35,520 nt of DNA from Burkholderiales bacterium (GCA_019748155.1 JAIEPY010000038.1:1-35520); one strand, 5' to 3'. Positions 18,116 through 27,709 are shown, numbered from the stretch's first letter. The notes: generated by a model not told the origin, from the sequence alone. Program-made: numbers and translations.

Positions 18116-19201
18116 ATGGCTAAAGGTATTTCAGTATTTTTGGGGCTTGATTGGAGTTTGGAAGATAATCTGGAATATCTAACGCAAGCAGCACAAGCTG
18201 GATTTAGCCGTGTATTTACTTCATTGCATATTCCTGAAGCTAATTATTCACAGCTAATCTCCGAATTTAAGCAAATATTAGACCTGGCAACTGGGCTAGA
18301 TATGGCAGTAATTGCCGATATTTCACCTAATGCCTATCAATATTTGCAAGTTGAAGCACATGATTTAGCGGCATTTAAAAAAATAGGCTTGGCTGGTATC
18401 CGTTTGGATTACGGTTTTGCACCTGAATTAATTGCAAGCTATACCAATAATGATGCTGGTTTATTAATTGAACTCAATGCTAGTACCATGAGCGCAGAAT
18501 TTATGCAACAAATCATGAGTGCCGGAGCTAATGCCAAAAATATCTCGGCGTGTCATAACTACTATCCACGACAAAATACCGGGATATCTCTCGAATCACT
18601 CCAGCGTAAAAACCAAATTTTTCATCATTATAATGTCCCGGTAAGTGGGTTTATTGGCTTGGCAACTGGACGACGTGGACCGCTTTATGAAGGTTTGCCA
18701 ACACTAGAGTTTACACGTAGTTTTGCACCACAAGTCAGTGCGCAGATACTTTTAGCTGCTGGTATTGACCATGTATTTATTGGTGATGCACAGGCAGATT
18801 TACCAGCTTTACAGCGCCTCGGAAAACTTACGCCAGATATCATTGAATTGGACGTAGCTGACTATCTGCCAAATCCAATTTATAGTGAATTATTTCAGCA
18901 GATTCACACCAATCGTCCTGATGCTGCTGCAGATATTATCCGTTCGCAGGAAAGCCGCCTGATGCTTCTGGAAAATAATGTTATTCGTCGTGAAGTGCTG
19001 GCAGAAAACTGTGTGGTGCGCAATAAAGGAAGCATTACCATTGATAATATTGCCTATGGGCGCTATAGTGGAGAACTACAAATTTGTAAACGCGACTTGG
19101 CTGCCGATGAACGGGTTAATGTGATTGGGAGAATTAACGATGATAGTTTACATTTGTTGGATTATATCGGTGACAACCAAAGATTTAAACTAGTGATTTA
19201 G
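18116..19201 (+). CDS. mupG: 6-phospho-N-acetylmuramidase MupG (DUF871 family)
   Basis: A cytoplasmic glycosidase of the family formerly called DUF871. The characterised Staphylococcus aureus member MupG splits MurNAc-6-phosphate-GlcNAc delivered by MurP. The 361-residue length, the start GISVFLGLDWSLEDNLEYL, a TIM-barrel part (about 1-240) and a C-terminal cyclophilin-like part (about 245-361, with ENCVVRNKGSITIDNIAYGRYSG) all match. No signal peptide. The ATG follows GTGAGG at 9 bases. It closes the operon. Its product MurNAc-6P would need MurQ, not found in this window. Confidence 0.9.
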   Translation: MAKGISVFLGLDWSLEDNLEYLTQAAQAGFSRVFTSLHIPEANYSQLISEFKQILDLATGLDMAVIADISPNAYQYLQVEAHDLAAFKKIGLAGIRLDYGFAPELIASYTNNDAGLLIELNASTMSAEFMQQIMSAGANAKNISACHNYYPRQNTGISLESLQRKNQIFHHYNVPVSGFIGLATGRRGPLYEGLPTLEFTRSFAPQVSAQILLAAGIDHVFIGDAQADLPALQRLGKLTPDIIELDVADYLPNPIYSELFQQIHTNRPDAAADIIRSQESRLMLLENNVIRREVLAENCVVRNKGSITIDNIAYGRYSGELQICKRDLAADERVNVIGRINDDSLHLLDYIGDNQRFKLVI

Positions 19202-19290
19202 TGAGGTTTTATTACTCAAATGGTTATGAATTTAATCCAGATTGTTTCTTAGGTTATGAAGTGCTGATCTATCAAAATAAACAAAATTCA

Positions 19291-19319
19291 TTTATAACTA
19301 TCTTTATATGCGATATAAT
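19291..19319 (+). promoter_or_regulatory. Putative promoter of the AAA ATPase gene
   Basis: A perfect -10 TATAAT (19314-19319) lies 45 bases before the ATG, with only a poor -35 (TTTATA at 19291). The gap after mupG (163 bases) suggests independent transcription. Confidence 0.4.
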
Positions 19320-19364
19320 ACTATATAAATTATGTTTAGTTGTAAATATATTGGAGTGATTAAT

Positions 19365-20435
19365 ATGTCAAAAGGTCATTTTATCAACAGGAAAGATGAA
19401 TTAAAAAACCTTACCCATGGATTAAAACGAGGCAAAGACTATATTTTGATTGCTCCTCGCAGATTTGGTAAAACAGCATTAGCTAAGAAAACTCTAGAAG
19501 AAATTAAACAGGACCCTAATTATCTAATCATTCATATTGACTTGATGTTTTATTCTGGCGGTAGCATAAAGAGTATAGCTGAAGGAATTATAAATAAATG
19601 TTTAAATGCCTTGGGAATTAGTGGCAAAATTCGTCAATTATGGCGCCAAGTAGATTTTTCAATAAATTTGAAACTCAATTATAAGGATTTAGAATTAGAG
19701 CCAGTTATTCAATTGTTTAAAGATGGTAGTGGCGAAGATGAATGGAGATTGCTTGAGGAAGCACTGGAATTACCTGAAAAAATTGCCAAAAAAAGGAACA
19801 AAAAGGTCGTTGTGTTCTATGATGAATTTGGAGAGATAGACTATTTTTCCGAACGGGCAGTCAAAGTATTTAGGTCAGTGTTACAGCATCATGAAGAGGT
19901 TAACTATTTATTTGCGGGTAGCCAAGAAACACTGATGAATAAGATTTTTCTAGATAAGTCAGGTGCTTTTTATCGGTTTGGAGAGCTGATTTATTTAAAA
20001 GAGCTAACCAAGTCTGACGTGTTTAGTTATATTGCCGAGACTTATCCATCGATTAACCCAGAAGTTATTTATGAAATGTTGGATTTATTAAATGGGCATC
20101 CCTATTATACCTCTTTAGTATTAGAGCATTTTATATCTAACCCAGAAATATCTCAAGATGTAAATAGTTTTTATCAATACATAAGAACAGTACTAATTCC
20201 ACAAGAGGAAGCTTATTTAGAGCTGCAAATTTTGAAAATTAAAGAACGAGTAAATGCTTTGGATGTTATGCGTATCCTATCACTGAAACTCAGCCCATAT
20301 AAAGAATTGCAGCTAAAAGAACAGCAAGTATACAGTACGTTACGCGTATTAGAAGTCGGTGGATATATTCGGAAAGAGAGCCGAGGTATCTATACAATTA
20401 CTGATCCATTATTGGAGTTTTTTCTAAGAGACTAG
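19365..20435 (+). CDS. AAA ATPase, archaeal-type family (ATPase_2-like)
   Basis: A 356-residue stand-alone P-loop ATPase of the kind called 'ATPase domain predominantly from Archaea'. It begins with the family's INRKDEL element and has Walker A APRRFGKT (30-37), Walker B VVVFYDEFGEID (acidic D153-E154), a sensor-like FAGSQE and a C-terminal winged-helix-like region (about 270-356, with YIRKESRGIYTITDPLLEFFLRD). The ATG 19365 with TTGGAG 8 bases upstream is preferred to the ATG 19332. Substrate and role are unknown. Such genes are frequent in accessory and mobile regions, and this one sits next to a restriction-modification system. Confidence 0.82.
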   Translation: MSKGHFINRKDELKNLTHGLKRGKDYILIAPRRFGKTALAKKTLEEIKQDPNYLIIHIDLMFYSGGSIKSIAEGIINKCLNALGISGKIRQLWRQVDFSINLKLNYKDLELEPVIQLFKDGSGEDEWRLLEEALELPEKIAKKRNKKVVVFYDEFGEIDYFSERAVKVFRSVLQHHEEVNYLFAGSQETLMNKIFLDKSGAFYRFGELIYLKELTKSDVFSYIAETYPSINPEVIYEMLDLLNGHPYYTSLVLEHFISNPEISQDVNSFYQYIRTVLIPQEEAYLELQILKIKERVNALDVMRILSLKLSPYKELQLKEQQVYSTLRVLEVGGYIRKESRGIYTITDPLLEFFLRD

Positions 20436-20512
20436 GGTTTTTAACGAATTTCTCTAATCGTATATATAAATAAAAATCAGCGTATAAATACTGTATGGTA
20501 GATAATTGGTTG

Positions 20513-20541
20513 TTGAGTTCTGAAAACTATATTAGTATAAC
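20513..20541 (+). promoter_or_regulatory. Putative promoter of the type II RM block
   Basis: TTGAGT (20513-20518), a 17-base spacer and TATAAC (20536-20541) form a good sigma-70 promoter, 75 bases before the first small gene. Confidence 0.45.
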
Positions 20542-20616
20542 CAATTGTTTAGAATGGTGATTCAGGCTGTGGTAGAATATTGCTTTGTTATTAATTTTTG
20601 GTAATTGGAGAAATCT

Positions 20617-20937
20617 ATGCAATCACACATATATATTGATGAAGCTCTAGAATGCTTAAAAGAAAGTAAAAACATTCAGCTTTTTACTGAAGATATGCAA
20701 GATGAAATAACTTCATTTTGTGACCAAGTAGATTTAGATGAAAGTTATATATTTGCAGATCTTATTTTAAATGAAAAAATAGAAATTAATTGGGAGGTTC
20801 TTGAAGAACAAGTTAGTCAAGATGAGATTAGATTTGTATTGCCATTACAAGTAGCAGAAAAACAGCTCAAACGTTCAGTCTATGATATCTTAAACTCAAA
20901 CAAGTTAATTCATCAAGATGGCTTAAGTATAATGTAG
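20617..20937 (+). CDS. Small acidic protein of unknown function upstream of a type II RM pair
   Basis: I do not recognise this 106-residue protein. It starts at an ATG with TTGGAG 6 bases upstream (the longer frame from TTG 20605 uses the ribosome binding site itself as codons). It is strongly acidic (about a quarter Asp/Glu), predicted mostly helical, with no Cys pair, signal peptide or clear helix-turn-helix. The C-terminal third is more basic (KQLKRSVYDILNSNK). It lies 63 bases before the methylase, downstream of a promoter that may serve all three genes. Its position is where a controller (C) protein might be, but it does not look like the usual HTH C proteins. Confidence 0.7.
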   Translation: MQSHIYIDEALECLKESKNIQLFTEDMQDEITSFCDQVDLDESYIFADLILNEKIEINWEVLEEQVSQDEIRFVLPLQVAEKQLKRSVYDILNSNKLIHQDGLSIM

Positions 20938-21000
20938 TTGTTGGGTAACATATTGTATTAAATACATTATTAGATAACAGTCTAATTGATAAGTAAATAA

Positions 21001-21840
21001 ATGAAGAAAAATAAATTAGTATCACCAATCTTTAAGTGGGTAGGTGGTAAAAGGCAGTTATTGCCTGAAATAATAAAGCATCTCCCAAAAATGAGTGGGT
21101 ATACTTACTATGAGCCATTTGTTGGCGGTGGAGCGGTGTTATTTGAATTGCAACCTAATAAAGTAGTTATTAATGATTCTAATGTTGAGCTAATGAATGC
21201 ATATGCAGTTGTTAAAGATTACGTTGAAGAGTTAATTGAAGATCTTAAAAAACATAAAAATGACGCAGATTATTATTATAATTTGAGACTGTTGGATCGA
21301 GCACCACTATTCTATCATCAGTTGACAAATATTGAAAAAGCTTCACGGATGTTATATTTGAATAAGACGTGCTTTAATGGTCTATTTAGAGTTAATAGTT
21401 CTGGTGAATTTAATTCTCCATTTGGTAACTACAAAAATCCTAATATTGTTAACGAAGTTACTTTAAGAGCAGTTAGTAATTATTTGAGTGCTGTTAATAT
21501 AGAATTTAGAGTCGGAGATTTTGAAGCTGCTTTAGATGGTATTAGAAGAAACTCTTTTGTTTACTTTGACCCACCGTATGATCCTATATCAACGTCTTCA
21601 AATTTTACTGGATATACATCAAGTGGATTTGGTAAAAATGAACAAATTAGACTAAAACTATTATGTGACCGATTAACTTTACAAGGGATAAAGTTTATTT
21701 TATCTAATTCAGCCACTGAGTTTATAAAAGATTTATATAAAAGTTATACTATTGAGATAGTTCACGCCAGAAGGTCAATAAACTCCAATGCTTCTTTAAG
21801 AGGCGAAATTGATGAGGTTTTAATAAAAAACTATGAGTAA
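21001..21840 (+). CDS. DNA adenine methyltransferase (D12 class, Dam/DpnM-like)
   Basis: A 279-residue N6-adenine methylase of the alpha (D12) group. It shows the N-terminal FKWVGGKRQLLP (11-22), SAM-binding YYEPFVGGGAVLFEL (about 37-51), the motif VVINDSN, the catalytic DPPY (190-193) and the C-terminal region LSNS. The family includes Dam and DpnM/MboIA, which modify GATC; the target here is not proven. It lacks a clear ribosome binding site. Its last 8 bases overlap the next gene, so it is the modification half of a type II system. Confidence 0.92.
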   Translation: MKKNKLVSPIFKWVGGKRQLLPEIIKHLPKMSGYTYYEPFVGGGAVLFELQPNKVVINDSNVELMNAYAVVKDYVEELIEDLKKHKNDADYYYNLRLLDRAPLFYHQLTNIEKASRMLYLNKTCFNGLFRVNSSGEFNSPFGNYKNPNIVNEVTLRAVSNYLSAVNIEFRVGDFEAALDGIRRNSFVYFDPPYDPISTSSNFTGYTSSGFGKNEQIRLKLLCDRLTLQGIKFILSNSATEFIKDLYKSYTIEIVHARRSINSNASLRGEIDEVLIKNYE

Positions 21841-23119
21841 ATTAAGTAAAAATGATATTGCATGGCAGCAAATTTTTGATAAATACGACATAATTGAGAA
21901 AGTTCAACAGAATGGACAGTTTGAAATAACGGCTACTGCAATAAAAGGTATAAGTGGGCGAGAGGCTCGCTTAATGGCAAAATTTGATAATAGAGCAAAT
22001 TTACCAAGATTATTTCAAAAATATCATTTATCAATTTTACCTATTACTCGTGGTAGCTACGTTATTGCACCATTCGAAACGTATCAAGATTTTCCGACAG
22101 ATATGCACGGTGTTGAAACTATCTATATCCAATTTCCAGAGCACATTGAAAGCATAGACCCAAATAATATTACAAGTGAAACAGCTGCAGTCAATAGTGC
22201 ATTTTTGTCTGGAATATTGGCTAATTTTATAGACGACGATGAAGAGCTTATTCCAACGGTAAATGGGCGAATGAGTTCTAATAGCTTTTCATTTAAAATA
22301 AATAATGTATTAACTAAAAAACAAATGCCAATTTATGTGCAAAATTCGCAAATTGAGATTGATGTAGCATATGAGGGTGTTTCTACATTATCATTAATTG
22401 AGGTAAAAAATAATATTGCAGATGATTTTCTTGTCAGACAGCTGTATTACCCTTATAGACGTTGGCAAGAACAGCTTAGAAAACAAGTAAAAACAATCTT
22501 TGTTGTTTACACTAATAATTCATTTTTCCTTTATGAGTATATCTTTAATTCTATTGATGATTATAATTCAGTAAAATTAAATAAAATGAGGAAGTATTGT
22601 TTTGAACCACTAGATATTGGTATAACAGATATTGAGAAAATAATATCTAATACTTGTGTTATGAGTGAGCCTACTAATGCTCCTTTTCCTCAGGCAGATA
22701 GTTTTGCGAGAGTTATCAACCTATGCGAGCTTTTGCAAGAAGATAGTTTGACAAAAGAGGAAATTACCATAAATTATGATTTTGACATGCGTCAAACTGA
22801 TTATTATTTTAATGCGGGTAAATATTTAGGATTGTTTGAGTTATCAAATGAGCAAATATGTTTAACTGAAACAGCCACTAAAATATTAACTTTAGCGCCA
22901 CGGGCTAAGCAGCTTGAATTTGTAAAATTAATAATGCAGCATGCGCCATTTAGGATGGTATTAGAAAAACATTTGAAAACGTCTCAGCCTCCGACTAAAG
23001 AAGAGGTTATAGAGATAATGAAAATGTGTAATTTGAACAGGATCGGGGATAAAACATATGAGCGAAGATCCTCAACTGTTATTGCGTGGGTGAATTGGAT
23101 TTTAGATTTAGCTAGATAG
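21833..23119 (+). CDS. Type II restriction endonuclease, PD-(D/E)xK fold
   Basis: A 428-residue protein partnered with the adenine methylase. A nuclease core is visible at D177 (IEIDVAYEG) ... E190-V-K192 (LSLIEVKN), followed by the helix LVRQLYYPYRRWQEQ, a pattern typical of PD-(D/E)xK enzymes. The N-terminal part (about 1-130) is probably target recognition. The C-terminal part (about 290-428, with TKEEITINYDFDMRQTDYYFNAGKYLGL and RRSSTVIAWVNWIL) looks like winged-helix DNA-binding modules. The start ATG overlaps the methylase stop (ATGAGTAA), ensuring coupled expression. It should cut the same unmethylated target; sequence specificity is not readable. Confidence 0.82.
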   Translation: MSKLSKNDIAWQQIFDKYDIIEKVQQNGQFEITATAIKGISGREARLMAKFDNRANLPRLFQKYHLSILPITRGSYVIAPFETYQDFPTDMHGVETIYIQFPEHIESIDPNNITSETAAVNSAFLSGILANFIDDDEELIPTVNGRMSSNSFSFKINNVLTKKQMPIYVQNSQIEIDVAYEGVSTLSLIEVKNNIADDFLVRQLYYPYRRWQEQLRKQVKTIFVVYTNNSFFLYEYIFNSIDDYNSVKLNKMRKYCFEPLDIGITDIEKIISNTCVMSEPTNAPFPQADSFARVINLCELLQEDSLTKEEITINYDFDMRQTDYYFNAGKYLGLFELSNEQICLTETATKILTLAPRAKQLEFVKLIMQHAPFRMVLEKHLKTSQPPTKEEVIEIMKMCNLNRIGDKTYERRSSTVIAWVNWILDLAR

Positions 23120-23171
23120 AATATACGTTAGATATTAAGTTTATATATTTTTTAGAATACGGATTTGAATT

Positions 23172-24605
23172 GTGGAGACTAATTTAATTATTATTGCAGC
23201 GAGCGCTGGTGGTGTAGCATTGATTGTGATTATCAGCTTATTGCTGGTATTTAGTCGTCTTAAAGGTGCTAATGATAATAAAGAACAGTTAAATGAGCTT
23301 AATCAGCAGTTATTCACGCTCAACACCGATTTTACTAAACTCACTGCCGATTATGAACATGCTAAACAAGAGCAACAGCGCATTACTCTGCAATTAAATG
23401 AAGCGCTACAAACCAGCCGGGCATTGGAGGAGAACAGTCGTAATATTCAGCATGATAATCTTCAGTTAAGCAATGACAAATCAAGGCTTGAAGTTGAAAA
23501 TGAGCACTTAAAAACTGCTTATACCCAGTTAGAAAAGATGCTGGCTGAACTCAAGCTACAAATGAATAGTGAATTTACCAATCTGAAAAACTTAGCGATT
23601 AACGAACTCAAAGAGCGGGCAGATAATTCCCTGCGTGATATCAGTAAAGAAAATGTAGTTTTACCATTACAGGAAAACTTAAAAGATTTACAGCAGAAAA
23701 TCAATGAGCTGGCATTTCAGACCAAAGAAATTAACCGTAATTCTGAAGGTTTAAATCAGCAAGCACAAAATTTAGCTTTGGCTCTGACTAAAGACAGCAA
23801 GAAAAAAGGTGAATTTGGTGAGATGATTTTGGCAAATATTCTCGAAAGTGTTGGACTACAACAGCATATCAGCTATACCGAACAAGCGCAAATTAGCTTA
23901 GATGACAAACGTTTGATTCCGGATGTGATTATTAACTTGCCACACAACAAGGCGGTGGTAGTTGATAGTAAAAATATTATAAAACGCTATTATGAGAGCA
24001 TTGTAAATGATGAAGATAAAAGTAAGGCAATCTTTGATGCTATCAAGCTCACGATTAAAAATCTAAGTAATAAAGATTATCTCAGTGCAGTTGAAGCTTC
24101 GATTGGTAAAGCGGTGTTTGATTATGCGATCATGTTTATTCCTAATGAGGGATTATTTTCCTTAATTATCGAAGAAGACCAACGTTTAAGCGGAACTTTG
24201 TTGCGCGAAGCATACCAGCAAAAAGTCTTTATTGCCGGACCTTCGACGCTACTAGTTTTGCTGGGAATGATTGAGCGCTCATGGGATGTTTATCAGATTG
24301 AGGAACGTGCTGAAAACATCATTAGTCTATCTCGTGAACTTAGTGATAAATTTAAAATTAGTTTACAGCGGATTGCGGACTTGGGGCAATCAATTCGGAG
24401 TTGTGGTAATAAATATGATGAAGTGGTTAAGTCACTGGATAATGGTACAGCTGCCAGTGCTTACAGTAAGTTAGAGAAATTAGCTCAGCTTTCCGGAGAA
24501 AAAGTTCAATTAGCCAAGCCTGTTGAAGTTGGTGAGGTGATACCCAGGCTACCCAGCTCTGCCCGTGATGAAGAATGTAGCTCAGTCCGAAGAACACATT
24601 TATAA
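23172..24605 (+). CDS. rmuC: DNA recombination protein RmuC
   Basis: RmuC limits certain recombination events at inverted repeats; its exact biochemistry is poorly known. The 477-residue protein has an N-terminal membrane anchor (LIIIAASAGGVALIVIISLL), a long coiled coil (about 30-185, rich in Gln/Leu/Glu) and the conserved RmuC nuclease-like domain (about 195-425: KKKGEFGEMILANILESVGL, IPDVIINLPHNKAVVVDSKN, AIMFIPNEGLFSL, FIAGPSTLLVLLGMIERSW). E. coli RmuC is 475 residues. The start is a GTG, since no ATG fits. It is followed by a strong bidirectional terminator. Confidence 0.95.
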   Translation: METNLIIIAASAGGVALIVIISLLLVFSRLKGANDNKEQLNELNQQLFTLNTDFTKLTADYEHAKQEQQRITLQLNEALQTSRALEENSRNIQHDNLQLSNDKSRLEVENEHLKTAYTQLEKMLAELKLQMNSEFTNLKNLAINELKERADNSLRDISKENVVLPLQENLKDLQQKINELAFQTKEINRNSEGLNQQAQNLALALTKDSKKKGEFGEMILANILESVGLQQHISYTEQAQISLDDKRLIPDVIINLPHNKAVVVDSKNIIKRYYESIVNDEDKSKAIFDAIKLTIKNLSNKDYLSAVEASIGKAVFDYAIMFIPNEGLFSLIIEEDQRLSGTLLREAYQQKVFIAGPSTLLVLLGMIERSWDVYQIEERAENIISLSRELSDKFKISLQRIADLGQSIRSCGNKYDEVVKSLDNGTAASAYSKLEKLAQLSGEKVQLAKPVEVGEVIPRLPSSARDEECSSVRRTHL

Positions 24606-24655
24606 TTGCGATGAATTAGGTGACTAGATTTTTATTTTGTTGCTCATTTGTTTAA

Positions 24656-24681
24656 AAGAAAAGTCCTTGCGGACTTTTCTT
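24656..24681. terminator. Bidirectional terminator between rmuC and ggt
   Basis: A perfect 11-bp stem (AAGAAAAGTCC / GGACTTTTCTT) with a 4-base loop TTGC lies between the convergent genes. T-rich tracts leave the stem on both strands, and the right arm touches the ggt stop codon. Confidence 0.9.
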
Positions 24682-26444
24682 AGTTAGCGATAGCTAATCC
24701 TTCACGGCGTGGGTCAGCTGCGCCACTCCAGCCATCATTAGTACGAATTATATTGGTTTCACCACTAACTAAATCACTTCTAACCACCGATTCACCCAAG
24801 GCATTTAGCTTATCTAGTTGTGCACTGAATATTGAATCACCATTTTCTAAAACTGGTACTGCATTGGCTGCACAGAGATTAGGTGAGGAGGATGCTTCAG
24901 CTGCTGATTTTTTGAAGTCTAAGATTTGAATCAGGTTTTTGGCAACATAACAAATAATCTGACTACCGCCAGGAGAACCAGTTAGTACTTGCAAATTATG
25001 CTCCTTATCAAAAACCATCGTTGGAGCAATTGACGAACGAGGACGTTTACCAGCTTCAACGCGATTGGCAACTGGTTTACCAGATGCATCGGTTGGTGCT
25101 AACGAGAAATCGGTTAATTCATTATTTAAGAAGAATCCATTGGTAAAGAGATGGCTACCAAATTGATGCTCAACCGTTACGGTCATTGTAACCGCATTGC
25201 CATCTTTATCCACAATAGATAATGATGTGGTTCCATGAGCTTTTGGACTATTATCTGCAACGTATTTAGGATCAGCGCCGTATGGCTTGCCGGGCGCAAC
25301 TGGTGTTATTAGTGCTGCCGATTCATTAATTAGTTTTGCACGCTCATCCAAATATTTATTATTCAGTAACCCTGTGATAGGTTGTTTAACAAAATCAGGA
25401 TCAGCAAGATATTGATTACGATCGGCAAAAGCTAATTTACTTGCTTCATAGAAATTATAAACCCAATTTATATCTGTGAATGCACTTTCTCCTGTTTGAG
25501 TATAATTGCGAGCATAGATAGCCAATAATTCTTGGACTGTAACTCCACCACTTGATGATGGAGGCACGGAGCAGATGTCATATTGATCGCGATAAGTACT
25601 GCATACTGGTTCCTTAACCTGTACTTTATATGCACTGAGATCTTTAGCACTCATTAGCTTTTTATTCGCGCTTTTATTTACCGTTTCAACAATCTCATGA
25701 GCAATTTTGCCAGTATAAAACTCCTGCGGATTTTTGGCAATTATTTCTAATGTATCCGCATAAGCAATATTGCTAACTTTATCGCCAATTGGTTTTACTT
25801 CGCCTTGAGCGTTAAAATAAACTTTGGCAACTTGTGGATTATGTTTTAAGATATCCTGATCACTTTGTAATAAACCGTAGAGTCTTGGACTCATCGGGAA
25901 GCCATTACGGGCTAGAGTGATAGCGGGTGTTAATAATTTATTCCATGCTAGTTTTCCATTTTGTTGATGCATCTTATAAAATAAAGCAACCTCGCCAGGA
26001 ACACCAACTGAGAGTGGACTTAACATTGCCGATTCAAAATTTATTGGTTTAGAGGTTTTGGGGTCGATAAACCACTCTGCTGTAGCGCTTAGTGGGGCAA
26101 CTTCACGCCCATCAAAAGCTAGTAGTTGTTTGGTTGGTTTGTGCATGGTAGCTAAGGGCGTAGCCTCCGCCGCCAATTCCTGAGGATTGTGGTTCAGTTA
26201 ATCCCAGAACAAACGCTGCAGCAATTGCGGCATCTGTTGCATTGCCACCTTTATCAAGCATTTGTTGAGCGGCTTTGCTTGCCCACGGATTATTGGTGAC
26301 TATCATTGAATGTTTACCAGTAAGCAATGGCTTTTCAGTTTTAGCGGTTGCGACTTCTGGCGCTACAGGCTGGGAGGCAGTAGCATTAGCGAATAGCGGA
26401 ATTATACTGCTTAATACAAGCAGTGCAATTTTATTCTGTTTCAT
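24680..26444 (-). pseudogene. ggt: Gamma-glutamyltranspeptidase, frameshifted
   Basis: Gamma-glutamyltranspeptidase is a periplasmic N-terminal-nucleophile hydrolase that self-cleaves and hydrolyses glutathione. The first 110 codons (signal peptide MKQNKIALLVLSSIIPLFANA, then the conserved GGNATDAAIAAAFVLGLTEP and GIGGGGYAL) are in one frame, which ends at 26112. The rest (KQLLAFDGREVAP ... to the end) is in another frame, open from 26176. Removing one copy of a duplicated 4-bp unit at 26130-26137 restores a continuous 586-residue protein (E. coli Ggt is 580), with the nucleophile Thr at about residue 404 (HGTTSLSIVD) and the PGGSQI substrate loop. As written it is inactive. It follows ackA by 17 bases and has an AAGGA ribosome binding site. 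Confidence 0.9.
26130..26137. repeat. Tandem TTGG duplication that breaks ggt
   Basis: TTGG occurs twice in a row (plus-strand reading) within a low-complexity stretch TTGTTTGGTTGGTTTG. One copy fewer brings the two halves of ggt into frame as HAQT-KQLLAFDG, the expected sequence. This fits slipped-strand mispairing. Confidence 0.8.
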
Positions 26445-26461
26445 ATTTATCCTTGGTATGG

Positions 26462-27673
26462 TTATAATAGTTCCTGAGTTTCTTTAGCGATCATTAATTC
26501 TTCATTAGTTGGAATTAGTAACGCTTTAACCGTAGAAGCTTCACTGCTAATAATTCGCTCCTGACCACGAACATCATTTTTTTCAGAGTCGATACTAATT
26601 CCCAGAAATGAGATACCATCAATGATTTTAGCACGAGTTACTTTATCATTTTCGCCTAATCCGGCAGTAAAAATAATTGCGTCAACACCATTCATTGCTG
26701 CAGCATAGGCACCGATGTATTTTTTTACATTATAAGTGAATACATCTAACGCTAACTGAGCGCGCTGATTGCCTTGTTCTGCTGCTGATTCGATATCACG
26801 AAAATCGCTACTAACTCCTGAGAGACCAAGAACACCAGATTTTTTATTCATCAGATTGTCAATTTCATCGACATTAAGCTTCATTTCATGGGAAATGAAA
26901 GCAATTATACTTGGGTCAAGGTCACCACAGCGCGTACCCATAGTTAAACCAGCCAGCGGCGTAAAACCCATGCTGGTATCAACGCTTTGTCCGTATTTAA
27001 TAGCTGCAACTGAAGCACCATTGCCAAGATGACAGCTGATTAATTTTAGCTGACTTAGTTCTTTACCAAGTAATTTTGCAGCACGCCCAGCTACGTATTT
27101 GTGTGAAGTACCATGAAAACCATAGCGACGAACTTTATGTTCCTGATAAATTTCATAAGGCAGTGAATACATAAATGCTTCAGCAGGCATGGTTTGATGA
27201 AATGCAGTATCAAAAACTGCAACCATTGGTGTATTTGGCATTAATTCTTGGCAGGCTTTAATTCCGGTGATATTAGCTGGATTATGTAGTGGAGCTAGTT
27301 TTGCACATTCCTCCAAGGCCTCCATTACAGTTGCATCAATAATTACGGATGCAGCATATTTTTCCCCGCCATGTACGACACGATGTCCCACGGCATTGAT
27401 TTCTGTCATTGAGTCAATCACACCCATTATCTCACAACATAGCACTTTGGTTACACAGGCTACGGCACTTTTGTGATCGGTGATTGGGGTGCCATTGGCA
27501 AGTTGTTTTTCTGAGTCAATGACAAACTTATCCTCACCTTTACGATGAGTTAAAACAGCACCTGACAGACCAATTCGTTCTACCAATCCACTGGATAAAA
27601 CGCTCTCAGTCGTGGTTTCAATTAACTGATATTTTAAAGATGAGCTGCCGCAGTTTAGAACAAGTATTTTCAT
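26462..27673 (-). CDS. ackA: Acetate kinase
   Basis: AckA interconverts acetyl phosphate + ADP and acetate + ATP in the cytoplasm. The 403-residue protein has the family start [16 protein letters not shown] with the catalytic-site Asn and Ser residues, the motif [12 protein letters not shown], the signature [11 protein letters not shown] and the nucleotide site [19 protein letters not shown]-type region followed by FTAGLGEND. It has a strong AGAGGGA ribosome binding site. No pta gene is adjacent; ggt follows instead. In this window it could use acetate released from N-acetyl sugars only indirectly (inference). Confidence 0.97.
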   Translation of the reverse strand: MKILVLNCGSSSLKYQLIETTTESVLSSGLVERIGLSGAVLTHRKGEDKFVIDSEKQLANGTPITDHKSAVACVTKVLCCEIMGVIDSMTEINAVGHRVVHGGEKYAASVIIDATVMEALEECAKLAPLHNPANITGIKACQELMPNTPMVAVFDTAFHQTMPAEAFMYSLPYEIYQEHKVRRYGFHGTSHKYVAGRAAKLLGKELSQLKLISCHLGNGASVAAIKYGQSVDTSMGFTPLAGLTMGTRCGDLDPSIIAFISHEMKLNVDEIDNLMNKKSGVLGLSGVSSDFRDIESAAEQGNQRAQLALDVFTYNVKKYIGAYAAAMNGVDAIIFTAGLGENDKVTRAKIIDGISFLGISIDSEKNDVRGQERIISSEASTVKALLIPTNEELMIAKETQELL

Positions 27674-27709
27674 GAGTATCCCTCTGTTATAAAATAAACC
27701 TAGGCGGTT

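Noticed and set aside
20617-20937. Small protein as a classical HTH controller (C) protein
   Set aside because: No helix-turn-helix pattern is visible and the protein is far too acidic in its N-terminal two thirds.
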